Positions 35,401-47,135 of a DNA stretch of 64,000 bases are shown here, piece by piece (within the stretch, counting starts at the first letter, position 1; every line of letters starts with the position of its first letter). The stretch is from Daedaleopsis sinensis (Eukaryota > Basidiomycota > Agaricomycetes > Polyporales > Polyporaceae): the NCBI GenBank assembly GCA_033807695.1, contig CM066301.1, positions 2,108,001-2,172,000 on the forward strand, read 5' to 3'. The position numbers and the translations under genes are program-made. Under the pieces are notes generated by a model. That model was not told the origin of the DNA and searched no databases. It saw only the letters and a list, made by a program, of their open reading frames with translations.

Positions 35401-35982
35401 GTTTCCATTTCCATGCCACCAAGACCCTCCAACCCGAAATAGAATATTGGAGATATTCGGGAGGGAAGATCTATGTGCACCCACACAGAGTCAGTGCCTC
35501 TGTTCGGAGTGAGAAGGACGCAACTCACCAGGGTTAATTGGCTCCCCTTTGACCCTAGCTGCCCAGCTACCTCCATACTCACCCCCGGGCACCTTCAGGA
35601 ACTCGGTCGTGATCTTGACGTTGTTCGGACTGTCCTTGATGACCTGTACGCCACCATCACGCGGGTCGTACTCTACCCAGGAGTATCCTTCCAGACCATC
35701 ACCTTGGTCACAAGCATGGCGCATCCCTGTCCATCGGGGAACAGCTCAGTCCATGCAGCCACTTGATGAGAACGTGTATGTGTTATTGGACGTACGTGAG
35801 ATAGACTGGTAGTCTTGTGTTCCAAACCACATCAGGCCAGTCATAAGTGACTGAGGAACTTTAGGCCGCAGTCCAAAGTACAAGTTTGGCCGGTACGTCC
35901 CCCAGAACAGAGGGTCAGAGTCGTTGCCCGGCTTTGCGAAGACAGCGGACGCGAGAGGAAGCAACAGCCATAGTGACCTCAT
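32444..35982 (-). CDS. CWH41: Mannosyl-oligosaccharide glucosidase (ER glucosidase I, GH63)
   Basis: Removes the outermost alpha-1,2-linked glucose from Glc3Man9GlcNAc2 on new glycoproteins in the ER, the first step of N-glycan trimming. The N-terminus has a signal or anchor (MRSLWLLLPLASAVFAKPG) and then DPLFWGTYRPNLYFGLRPKV, SLMTGLMWFG, and DGLEGYSWVEYDPRDGG, typical of the GH63 N-domain. The catalytic domain shows WIDEDGWVAREQILGEEARS-like sequence (about 34200), HLDLISWMAFF, HLWSPYGLRSLS and ENYWKGPIWIQMNYLAL (about 33290), then VWEQYDPLTGAG and HPFTGWTSLVTL. A final intron gives the C-terminus IISEKY with stop at 32444. About nine exons. Complete and of normal length (roughly 800 residues). 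Confidence 0.9.
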
Positions 35983-36491
35983 TTTGCGAGGCAGTCCTCC
36001 CAGAGAACTAGCAGCTCAGAATACCCAGAGCAATGTCGACAAGGGCGAGGAGGCAGAAGGAGAGAAACGTAGAGAGTCCGAGATGTCCGTGACGGTCCCC
36101 ACAAACACGATCGGACGTGGCATAGAGAGCACCATCTAATCTTATCTTATCTTGCCGAGCGCGTCTTCCATGCACTCAGCAACGCTCAGGCAACGCTGCT
36201 CCCGACGCCCACCACGGCTCTAGCTCCTCCTCCTTCCCAGCTGGTAGCTGCTCTCGCTGTCCGCATGGATCCCTCTTGAACTCTCGGGCTGTCTATGAAC
36301 CCGGCGAGGACGTGTCCGGCATCCCACGCTGGCAACGGCGTGGTCCTGGTCCCTGCATAGCGCCGCGCTGTCTGATCATGTTCTACCGCCCATGTTCATG
36401 ACATGCAGTACAACGGCACTCTCATTGCTTCCCATACGACCATTGTCTTCCTCTCGCTCCGCAGTCTGCACCTCCTCGACGAAGGTCAGAC
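35983..36491. promoter_or_regulatory. Divergent promoter region between GH63 and NYN-1 genes
   Basis: About 500 nt with no gene, serving both start codons. Contains TCTTATCTTATCTTG, i.e. clustered GATA-factor core sites (GATAAG on the complementary strand) at about 36137-36152. Confidence 0.45.
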
Positions 36492-38607
36492 ATGAGCGAG
36501 CCATTCAACGAGCATGTTGCCATTTTTTGGGATTATGGTGCGTAGGTTTCGCTAGTCTCACCTCTAGAACGATTTTCCGAGATTGTCGCACAGAGAATTG
36601 CGCCCCACCATGCAGTGTTCCCGGTTACGACGTCGTCAACAACATCGCCCAAGTCGCCCATGAGTATGGCAGCGTCAAGCTATTCAAGGCGTATCTCGAG
36701 CTTTCCGAGCAGTCCTCGTCCAAGTCCATCGGTCTTCGCTCCGAGTTGCAGTCGTGCGGGGTTTCTCTCACCGATTGTCCACACAATGGGCGGAAGGATG
36801 TTGCGGACAAGATGATGATCGGTACGTTGCACCACAGCTATAATACCTGGTTCACTCGAGTGATCACTCAAATTCGGCCACACGGATACCCCAGTCGACA
36901 TGCTCACATATGCCATTGACAACCCCGCACCCGCTACCATAGTGTTAATATCCGGCGACCGTGACTTTGTGTACGCTGTGTCCGTCCTGCGGCTACGCAA
37001 ATACCGCGTCGTCCTGGTTGCGCCCAACTCTGCGCATGCAAGCCTCAAATCCCAAGCTTCTGTTCTCTTGGACTGGGATACCCACATCATGCGCAAGGCG
37101 TCCGTGCGACCACAGACGCTCGAGGCGTTGCATGCTGCCTCGGATGACGCCCTGCTGCAGCGTTCTCCCAGACGACCGCCGCTGTCGTTTGGGGGGCCGC
37201 TGCCACAGCCCGCCCCCAAACATACGCGTCGGCCATCGTTCAAGGTAGCAACCCCAATAACACCAGTCACGCCTATAATTGCAGGCGAGAGCGATGGCGT
37301 GCCGGTCCAGGGCAGTCATCTTAGACACCCTTCGATTGTCACTACGGATGAAACCTTACCGCCAACACTCTTGCATCAATTGGCTTCCTCCGGCACCGAG
37401 TATTCGGACAACAATAGCCTGCGTCTCCAGGAACTTCGCAATGATAAAGATGGATCTCTCTGCACTCCGATTCCTGACATCCTTGAAATTATGCGGGGAT
37501 GTAGAGAAAGGAGGGATCAAGTGCTGTCAACAACGTCAGGGGTACGTACTACGGTTACAATTGAAATTGTCCATCCATTCGTCTAATAATACTACCCCCT
37601 TGCAATGCTCGCGAATGTTCTGGCACGTCTGCACAGTCAAGCACGGAAGAGTCTAGTGCAGACCGTCAATCTCCATCTGCTACATGGCTGTCAGTCGCAT
37701 CTGTCAACAGTCCGGCACCGATATCCGTGAGTTCCACGTCTTTTTCGTGCTAGCATGACCAGGATAACATACCTTGGGAACGCATGTGCAACAGAACATA
37801 CGCATGGAAACGCTCGAACCTCTTGCCAAGCTTCAGCTCAACGTCACTGACGATGAGCCGTCTCGCAACATCGACAACACGACTGGTTCTTCAAAACGCA
37901 ACTCCAGACCGGTCATTGCACCGAAAGCAGTCTCCTTCCCTTGCCTGGGCCCCGAGTCTCCCATCGTGCGTCCGGCGACCGTGGAGCCCCTGTCCAGAGT
38001 GCTCAGCGTTCTAGCGCCACAACCGCTATCATCGGCCCTGCCAGAGGACAGGGAACACAACTCCCCCCACCGTCGAACCCACATGGAGAACGACCCTTGG
38101 CGCCGATCCTCAGCCACAGCCTCTGCCTCTCCGCCGATACTATTACCAGCGTCCAGCAGCAACGATGCTTCGTGTATCACCAGCCCTGTAACACGCAGTT
38201 CGCCGCCGGTCGCATCGGCGGTCGGACAAACGCCTGTCGATCCACCGCCTCCGTCAGCCAGTGCAGTTACCGACGTGTCTGCGTTGACCAGTGCTGACTC
38301 AATGAAGCCGCGGGCCATTAAGTCTTTCGTGACTGTGCCAGCGTACTTCCATCACCTCATGCGAGTGCTGGAACAGTCGCGGCTGCGTGGACTAAAGCAG
38401 CCGACGCGGTCCTGGGTCGGGCTCCAGCTCCGCCCCGGTACGTACTCCCAAGCGAAGGTGACGACGTTCAGGGCATACGCTGCTGCCGCGGAGAAGGCCG
38501 GTCTCATCGTGCTCGGGGGCGCGCAGGCGGCGAGTAAGGCGGCGTGGATTGCGTTGAGCCCCGACTGGCACGGCAAGGTACCCGTCCCTGCAGCGGCCCA
38601 GCAGTAG
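36492..38607 (+). CDS. NYN-domain ribonuclease with C-terminal LOTUS/OST-HTH-like domain (paralog 1)
   Basis: Architecture like MARF1/limkain-b1: an N-terminal NYN (PIN-like) nuclease and a C-terminal winged-helix RNA-binding domain. Exon 1 gives MSEPFNEHVAIFWDY; the split codon restores WDYENCAPP. Then come SELQSCGVSLTDCPHNGRKD, VADKMMI, MLTYAIDNPAPATIVLISGD and RDFVYAVSVL. The metal-ligand acidic residues (D of WDYEN, D of KDVADK, SGDRD) are all present. A long Ser/Pro-rich disordered linker follows. The C-terminal domain (FVTVPAYFHHLMRVLEQSRL ... FRAYAAAAEKAGLIVLG) has the helix pattern of LOTUS/OST-HTH. It has a paralog in opposite orientation at 50656-52408. A role in mRNA turnover or silencing is inference. 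Confidence 0.85.
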
Positions 38608-39689
38608 TCTGAAGCCTGATTCGCGATGGGGGACGTCATTGTGACAGGCGACGTGCTGCGGCTGCAGTTTCGTCGTCCTGAGAATGCGGTGCGATACTTA
38701 TTTTGGGGGGTCCAGAACCCCCCTGGCCGGTCAATCTTGTTGTATTGTATGTATGGTTATTGATATATCTCGCAAGCTGGGCGCCAGTGGATATCCGACG
38801 CTTTTCCTCTCCTCTTCCGATATCGCGGCGATGTCATAACATATCGTCGGGATGTACAGGGCATGCACACGAATAGCTCCAACGGCATGGAGTGAGGTGA
38901 GAGCTGCACTCTCGGGCTATATTTTGAGCGATTGTTAACTCTGATAGCCTTCGTGCAGGTCTCATGATCGGCAATATCTACGGTGCCGACGCGTACGGAT
39001 GGGCTGGAAGGCCGGGAAGCGTCGGGTGCCTGAGGTGAAAGCTTGCTCTCGGAGACGCGTCGGGGACAGTGCGCGGAACGTGCGAGCGGTAGAACGAGAA
39101 GCTGGAGAGACGGCAAGTGACAGATGCGATGTGGTAAATTGAGAGCGGCAAGTTCTGGGTACAGAATGTGGGGAACGGGCTGTCTGGGGTGTCGCCGACT
39201 GGTAAGTACTCGAGGGCTGGAGTGTGGGTCCGAGGGCGTCTCAGCGGTGGCACTGTCGAACAACAGCGGTTGCCAAATATGGGCAGGGAGGCCAATGGGT
39301 GGCTAGCCATTCGTCGGTCAAGCCTTGGCTCGAGCCATCATTGACAATTCGGAGCTGCACGGTGCGTCGCCGGCGACATATCCCCCTGGGTCAGACCTCC
39401 GACCGTTCCATCCCCGTTCTCACAGTCTCCTTCAGGGATGTCCGCACATGCACATTCGGCGCGATCTCACTCGTTTGCGGCCAGCCGAGGTCCATGCTGT
39501 TCCTATTCATACTTTCGCGCCGTTCGACATTAGCATATCCAGTGCACACACGTGGAGTGCACTGCGCTGATCTGGGGCCTCCTCTCGTAAGCCGTAGATA
39601 TCGTGTATTCTGTGAAACCCGGAAGATAAAAGCTCGCTGCCCCACGGCTTGCAGGACCTGATCTCTCCCATCCCCCCCTCAGCGCAGTC
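38608..39689. other. Intergenic region between NYN-1 and sulfate permease 1
   Basis: No supported gene. Two overlapping minus-strand frames (38757-39310) have no recognisable motif and unlikely composition. It presumably carries the permease promoter; an AGATAAAAG TATA-like word is at about 39624. Confidence 0.4.
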
Positions 39690-42572
39690 ATGTTGGCAGA
39701 AGTCAGGAAGACCGCGAAGCGCGTCGTGGGGGTGTCCGACGAGGAAGTCCCTGTCGTCTCTACACGGGAATGGGCTGGAAAGCTCAACCGCGATCCCGTC
39801 CAAAGGGTTAGTCCTCCTGCTCGATGCACTTTTGATGTTGTGATCGCTGATACCGTTCTCCACCTTCTTCTATTAGGCGACTGCCTACTTAACCAGCCTC
39901 TTCCCCATATTCGGCTGGATCTCTCGCTACAGTACGTTTCACCCGCTATCGTGCTCGCACTCGGCATCCCGTAACGCTACCGGTACCTTGCAGACCTAGG
40001 ATGGGCGAGCGGCGATCTCATCGCTGGACTCACCGTCGGTATCGTCCTGGTTCCGCAGAGCATGTCGTACGCCCAGGTGAGTCGCTCGTGAGCACTTGGT
40101 CGTCTCGGGAGTGCTGAGCTCCGCTCCAGATCGCCACCCTCCCTCCCGAGTACGGCCTCTATTCGTCCTTTGTCGGTGTATTGGTTTACTGTGTGAGTCA
40201 TGGTACGCTTCTCTCCTTTATGTGACGCTTACTGTCGGGGAAATACCAGTTCTTCGCAACGTCGAAGGATGTCTCCATTGGCCCCGTCGCAGTCATGTCT
40301 CTCACGGTCGCCCAGATCATCAAACATGTCAACGATGTCAGTCCCGACACTTGGGCCGGTCCCCAGATCGCGACCACTGTGGCCTTCGTCTGCGGCTTCA
40401 TCGTGCTCGGGATCGGTCTCCTGCACCTGGGCTGGCTCGTAGAGTTCATCCCCGCGCCGGCTGTCAGCGGTTTCATGACGGGTTCCGCGCTCAGCATCCT
40501 CACCGGGCAACTGCCCGGCCTAATGGGAATCAGTGGATTTGAGTCAGTCTGGTCATTCATTCGTCTGACTTGCCAATTACTCACGAACTCAAAACCGCAC
40601 CGCCCGACAGTACCCGTGCGGCGACGTACAGAGTGTTCATCAGCACTCTGCAGGGGCTCCCACGGACGAAGCTCGATGCCGCCTTTGGCATTACTGGACT
40701 CGTATCGCTCTATGGTATCCGGTGGTTGTGTGGACGTCTCTCTAAGCGGTATCCCACCAGAGGTTTGTCATTGATAACACAACAGTCACCGCATGCTGAC
40801 CATTCCCGCTGCGGTCTTCAGCGCGTTTCTTCTTCTTCATGTCGGTCTTCCGAAACGCGTTCGTCATCATCGTCCTCACTATCGCGTCGTGGCTGTACAC
40901 CCGCCACCGGCGAGGCGCGGATGGCAAGTATCCCATCAAAATCCTGCAGGACGTCCCGAGAGGCTTCAAGCACCTCGGGCAGCCCACACTCGATGTCGAA
41001 CTCATCAAGGTGCTCGCTCCTGAGCTCCCGGTGGCGACCATCATCCTCTTCCTCGAGCACATCGCGATATCAAAGTGTGAGTGTTATCTCCTGCGCGTCC
41101 ACGCGGTGGGTGGTCCTGGTCAGCGTTGACCATATGCATTCCCCAACAGCCTTCGGCAGAGTAAACGGGTACAAGATCGACCCGAACCAAGAGCTCATCG
41201 CGATCGGCGTCACGAACACCATCGGGACGCTCTTTGGAGCATACCCCGCCACCGGCTCGTTCTCCCGCTCCGCCCTCCAGTCTAAGTCCGGCGTGCGCTC
41301 CCCCGCCTCTGGCCTGTTCAGCGCGGTCGTGGTCATCGTCGCCCTCTACGGCCTCACCCCGGCCTTCTTCTGGATTCCGACCGCCGCGCTCTCGGCGGTC
41401 ATCATCCACGCGGTCGCGGACCTCGTGGCGTCGCCCCGGCAGGTGTACTCGTTCTGGCGGGTGTCGCCCATCGAGTTCGTGATCTGGTTCGCGTCCGTGC
41501 TCGTCACCGTGTTCGCGACGATCGAGGACGGCATCTACACCTCGATCGCGGCGTCGCTCGCGCTGCTCCTGGTCCGCGTCGCGCAGCCGCGCGGGCATTT
41601 CCTCGGCCGTGTGACGCTCCACAATGCGTCCGAGTCCAGCTCGCGCGACGTGTACATCCCGCTGAAGCCCAACAAGCACCTCATGAACCCGGACGTCAAG
41701 GTCTACCCGCCCTCTCCGGGGGTCGTCGTCTACCGCTTCGAGGAGAGCTTCCTCTACCCGAACTCGTCGCTCGTGAACGACGCCATCGTTGACTACGTCA
41801 AGGAGCACACCAAGCGAGGGATGGACATGACCGGCGTCAGAGCCGGCGACCGGCCGTGGAACGACCCAGGGAAGAATAACGAAGCCGAGAATGACCAGGC
41901 CAAGCCGATTCTGCATGCCGTGGTGCTCGACTTCTCCGCAGTGTAAGAACCCTCCCCCGCACGCGCTCCTGCGTTTCGCGGGAATAGCGCTGACCGCGTC
42001 CTGCAGATCGCACATCGACACGACCGGCGTCCAGGCGCTGATCGACACACGCACGGAAGTCGAGCGGTGGGCTGACCGCCCCGTGGAGGTACGTCCGCGT
42101 CCCACTGGCCCGCCATCCGCGCGGCGACCCCGCCTCGTTGTAGAGCTCTATCTGACTCACGGACCTTCGCATCCCGCAGTTCCACTTCGCGACGATCCTC
42201 TCCCCGTGGATCCGCCGTGCCCTCGTCGCGGGAGGCTTCGGCGTCGGCAACTCGACCGTGCACGTGCACGAGGAGATCGCGCCCGTCACGCGCTATCACG
42301 ACCAGTACATCGCCGACCCACAACACACGGAGCTCGTCGACGACCCGCACGCGCGCGTGGACGACCCGGAGATGGCGAAGGGATCTGCGCACGTCGCGGC
42401 CGTCAGCGTGCGCTCGTCGTCCGAGGGGACGGTGGAGTCGGTGCCGAGGCAGTCAGCGCTGATGATGCTGCCTGATACGCCGTTCTTCCACCTGGACCTG
42501 ACCGCCGCGGTGCGTACAGCAGAAAAGGGGCTGTCCAGGGTACCGTCGAGCGTCGGCATAGTGAAGCCGTGA
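39690..42572 (+). CDS. SUL1: SulP-family sulfate permease 1 with STAS domain
   Basis: High-affinity proton/sulfate symporter type, plasma membrane. Start MLAEVRKTAKRVVGVSDEEV. Seen: SLFPIFGWISRYNLGWASGD, LTVGIVLVPQSMSYAQIATL, PPEYGLYSSFVG (SulP signature), FFATSKDVSIGPVAVMSLTV, PAVSGFMTGSALSI, LEHIAISKAFGRVNGYKIDP, NQELIAIGVTNTIGTLFGAY and PATGSFSRSALQSKSGVRSP, then the C-terminal STAS domain with VVLDFSAVSHIDTTGVQALI and PFFHLDLTAAV. About nine exons. It has a close, inverted paralog at 44346-47135. The C-terminal linker (AKGSAHVAAVSVRSSSEG) differs from the paralog. The gene looks complete. Confidence 0.92.
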
Positions 42573-42796
42573 ACTACAGGGCTTGGAAATCGGACCTATG
42601 TTTGCTTTCCTTAATATAGTCCTGCTTGTATCAATTACGACGCATGTATGTCGTGTAATGTCTTGTAATGTCTTGTAATGTCTAACTGTGACTAGCGATA
42701 GCCGCAGAGCTGCGCCAATTCAGCACGACCATCCTAGGACACTCCGACAGAGTTGACACAGTGTAATCTCACCTGGCGTAAATCGCGTCTACTGCA

Positions 42797-44041
42797 TCAT
42801 GCGTCGGCCGTCGTCCACACTTTGAGCGTGTCGTCGGCGTCCTCTATGGCTTGCACGAGCTTCGCGAGACTCTCGCCGGCCTCGTCGTCGATGTCCTCTA
42901 GGGGCTCAATCGGGGCATACACCAGCTCACTGCTGATCAGCTCGCGGCACACCCCCGGCGCGCTCACCGCGGACGTCAGCCTGTGTAAGGACGTCTGCGG
43001 ACACTTGAACTGCACGAACACTCTGACTGAGCATATTTCTGGATCACGGCGTATCATACGCAACAGCGCACCTCGATGTGCCGGCTCCCGTCCGGCTGGT
43101 CTTCGGAGTCAAAGTCTTCCGCGTCGGCATCCAGGGCGACGTCGACGAGCGCTTCGAGGCGCGCCTCGATGTCGTCCCCGGCGTCGAGCGCGACTCTGAC
43201 GCGTCCTTCCCGCTTGAAGAGGAACTTCACGTCCGCCATCCGGCCGCTGCGAACATCCGCTCACATCCCCGGTCGAGAAACGCGCGAGCGAGGTGGGACG
43301 GGACGTACCCGTTGTCCTTGAGGATCGTGCTCAGGAACTTCACGGTGCGGTTCGGGTTGTCCGACAGGCATTCTCTTTCGACCGGGGGCTCAGGGCAGGT
43401 GTCTCGTACGCAGCGGAGGGGACTCACACGATGATGCCCGCGGACCCCGGGCCCATGACTTCGAAGAGGAGGTGCGCCTCGCCCTTGTCCTTCCCCCCGG
43501 CGGCCTGCGACACGTCGCGTCGGTACGACCGCACGGCACACAACGCGCGGGACGTACCTTCTTGAGCGCGTTCTCGATGTTGTCCTTCGGGACCCCGGAC
43601 GTCTTCGCCCACCGCAGGGCCGCGGCGAGCGCGTTGTTCAGCGCGGGGTCGACGCTCCCGCCATCTGCACCGTCACGACAGGCGTCAGTACAGGCCACGG
43701 TTCTGCCACGCGACGGCGGGGGTCCCGGAATGCGACGCACTGCGGACGGCGAGGACGATTTCCTGGTCGTGCGTTGTTCTCTGAGCGTGTGCGTCCGTGT
43801 ACGCGGGGGTGGGGGGTACGTACCCTGTACGCTCGGCTGTAGAGGGCTCCCCTCTGCATGTCATTGGCCCCCTTGCGCTGCTTGATTTTCGACCACTGCG
43901 AGCGGTGTCGGTGTCAGCGTGCGCGTGCGACCCATGACCAGAGAGACCGTTCACTTTGTTGTGTCCAGAGAGCGGTATCGGTGAAGAGTGGAAGCCGCGG
44001 TGCAGAGGACGGGCGCGGAAGGACCGCCGGAGAGCGTGCAT
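42797..44041 (-). CDS. Mitochondrial translational activator, YebC/TACO1 family
   Basis: YebC-family protein; the animal TACO1 and fungal Dpc29 homologs act on mitoribosomes during mitochondrial translation. The mitochondrial presequence is MHALRRSFRARPLHRGFHSS. The family start GHNKWSKIKQRKGANDMQRG is restored across an intron, then EIVLAVRNGGSVDPALNNAL, AKTSGVPKDNIENALKKA, GKDKGEAHLLFEVMGPG, LDAGDDIEARLEALVDVALD and a C-terminal IDDEAGESLAKLVQAIEDAD. Seven or eight exons. It lies between the two inverted sulfate permease genes, convergent with permease 1 (224 nt apart) and head-to-tail with permease 2. Complete. Confidence 0.9.
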
Positions 44042-44345
44042 GAAGTAGAGTAGTAGTATACGAAGTTCGCCCGTAATGGGCGCCTGCAAACTGTGCGACT
44101 GGGGTTCTCAAAATGGCGCTCGGCCTGTCAAGCCGACAGCAATAGTCCCCTCCCACACGAAGGTGTATACTAGTAGACATTATGTGAGAGAGCGTAACTA
44201 CAACTGTACACAGGGTAAAACCAAGCGAAGAGACATGAGTGTAGGGTACATATAGCGTGAGGTCGATGATACAGTCAGCGCCAGACGTCATTTTACGATG
44301 GCGAAAACACGAGCACTTGGGGGGTTGCAACCCATCTCAGACACA

Positions 44346-47135
44346 TCACGCCTCCCGAGTATGCACACTCGGAGACTCCGAGCCCTTCGAGTAGCTCGAG
44401 CTCTCGAACCTGTCGATCCCGAGCCCGGACTCCGCCGCGCGCACCGCCGCGACGAGGTCGAAGTGGAAGAAGGGCGTGTCCGCGGAGACGATCGCGGCCT
44501 CCTCCTCCTTCGCGGGGGCCTCCTCGACCGCCTCGACGTCCGCCGCGCTCTTCTGCCGCTGCCCGACGACGTGCGTCCGCCCCCCGCGGTAGGGCACGAC
44601 GGGCGCGATCTCGGTCGGGGCGCGCGACGCGGACGCGCCGATGCCGAAGCCCCCCGCGACGAGGGCACGGCGGATCCACGGGGAGAGGATCGTCGCGAAG
44701 TGGAACTACACGCAGACGCGGGGCGGGCACTGTCAGCGAGCGTCGGGGCGTCCCGCAGAGCAAGGGGCTTACCTCGACTGGCTTGTTGGCCCACCGTTCG
44801 ACTTCTGTCCGGGTATCGATGAGCGACTGCACCCCAGTGGTGTCGATGTGGGAGCTGGTGGTTTGTGTGCGTCAGCCCGCATTGCTCGACTCGAGGAAAC
44901 GAAACCGGTGCAGACTCACACTCCGGAGAAGTCGAGCACGATGGCGTGCAGTGTCGGTTTTGCGAGGTTCTCCGCGTTCTCGTCGTGACCGGGCCTCGGT
45001 CCTGGGTCGTTCCATGGGCGGTCACCGACACTGACCTGGTCCATATTGATACCGCGCCGCATGTTTGTCCTGACGTGGTCGACGATCGCATCGTTGAGCA
45101 ACGAGGTATTTGGGTAGAGGACGCTCTCCTCGAAGCGATACACGACGACGCCTGGTGCCGGAGGCATCACCTTGACAGGTGACAGCACACCCGGGCGCTC
45201 CTTCAATGGCACGAACACTTCGCGCACTTCGGTGCTCGTGGTCCTGTTGCCGTGCAGGGTAACTTTGCCCAAGAACTGACCCCTTGGGTGCGCTAGCCGC
45301 ACAAGGAGGAGGGCGATGGACGCGCAGATGGAAGTGTAGATGCCGTTCTCGATGGTGGAGAAGATAGTAACAAGGACGGCGGCTGCCCAAATCACAAACT
45401 CCAGAGGAGAGACGCGCCAGAAGGAGTACACCTGGGGAGGGCTGGCGACAAGGTCTGCGACCGCGTGGATGACGACCGCGGAAAGACCCGCGCTTGGAAT
45501 CCAGAAGAAGGCCGGTGTGAGACCGTAGAGGGCGACGATGACCACAAGGGCAGTGAGGATGCCAGCAGCTGGGGTACGAACACCGGACTTCGACTTCAAC
45601 GCTGAGCGCGAGAAGGAACCAGTAGCGGGGTAAGCACCGAAGACAGTGCCTATAGTGTTAGTCACCCCGATAGCGATGAGCTCCTGGTTAGGATTAATCT
45701 TGTATCCGTTCAGGCGGCCGAATGCTGAAGATGCTGTCAGTGTCGTTCCGAGACCTCCAGATCACAGGTACCTACATTTAGATATAGCGATGTGCTCCAA
45801 CAGCAGGATGACCGTCGCAACTGGAATCTCTCCAGCCATCGCGGCAATAAGCTCGCGATCGATCACCGGAGGGCCGACATGCTGGAAGCCCCGCGGCACG
45901 GTCTGTAAGATCTTGATGGGGTACTTGCCTGACGCGCTCTTCCGGTGCCTGCAGTAGAGCCAGGATGCAATCGTCAAGATGACGATAACGAAGGCGTTTC
46001 GGAACACGGAGATGAAGAAGAAGAGTCGTTCTGTGACAAGGTGTCAACATCCGTCTCGACTCGATTGCGGCCGGCACTCACTTCTGCGTGGGTAGCGGCT
46101 TGAAAGGAAGTCGCAGGTGTAACGAATTGCGTATAAGCAGAACAGACCGGTGATGCCGAAAGCAGCGTCGAGCTTGGTCACGGGCAGAAACTTGAGACAA
46201 TTAATGATGACTTTGTATGTTGCTGCCCGAGTGCTACAACAACATCAGCGGGCCAGGAGGCAGTGAAATGATCTGGAGACGTACTCAAAACCAGTTTCGC
46301 CGAGAAGCCCTGGAACTTGACCAGCGACAATGTTGATTGCCGAGCCAGTCATAAACCCACTGACGGCAGGGAGGGGGATGAACTCGACAAGCCAGCCAAG
46401 CCGAAGCAGACCGATTAGGAGGACTATGAAACCGCAGATGAATGCCACGGTGGTAGCGATTTGATGACCCGGCCAGACATCGGGGTGGTGCTCGTTGACG
46501 CTAGCAATGATTCGAGAAACCGTGAGGGACATGACAGCGACCGGACCGATGGACACATCCTTTGAGGTAGCGAACAACTATACTCGGGCAATGAGTAAGG
46601 GGGTTGACGTTTGCGCCGCCGAGAGTTACCGACTTACACAATAAATGAATACTCCTACGAAGGCAGAGTATAGGCCGTATTGCGTGGGCAAGGTTGCGAT
46701 CTAAGGCCGACAGGCGGTTAGATGTCAGCTGCTTCCCCGCACTGCGCACTGCGGAGGCGGGTACACACCTGAGCGTAGGACATGCTTTGAGGCACCACAA
46801 CGATGCCAACCGTTAAGCCAGCGACGACGTCGCCATACAACCAGCCGAGGTCTGTATGTGGTGTGATGATATGTTCCGTCAAAGGGAGTCTGGGACTTAC
46901 TGTATCGGGTGATCCACCCTACGATGGGGAAGAGACTCTCCACATAACTTAGAGCCTGTGACTGAATTCAGACGGAGGGAGGGGATGATAGAAAGAGAGA
47001 GCGCACCGCTCGCCCGGGGTTCGATGTGAAGGAACTCCTGGACCAGTCCTTGATAGAGACGACGGGGATAGGATGCTCGGGGCGTCCGATGACGCGCTGC
47101 ACAAACCGTTTGGACTTGTCAACTGCCGAGGCCAT
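44346..47135 (-). CDS. SUL2: SulP-family sulfate permease 2 with STAS domain
   Basis: Paralog of the permease at 39690-42572, in opposite orientation. Start MASAVDKSKRFVQRVIGRPE. Seen: YVESLFPIVGWITRYNLGWL, TVGIVVVPQSMSYAQIATLP, TQYGLYSAFVGVFIYC, LFATSKDVSIGPVAVMSLTV, LLEHIAISKAFGRLNGYKIN, PNQELIAIGVTNTIGTVFGA and SFSRSALKSKSGVRTPAAG, and STAS with VLDFSGVSHIDTTGVQSLID. Intron positions appear to match paralog 1. The core is very similar, while the C-terminal linker (QKSAADVEAVEEAPAKEEEA) and tail (SYSKGSESPSVHTREA) are unrelated. About 840 residues, as expected for fungal SUL proteins. Confidence 0.92.

Noticed and set aside
38757..39310. Minus-strand frames upstream of sulfate permease 1
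   Set aside because: No recognisable domain and no plausible splice structure; the position fits a promoter region.
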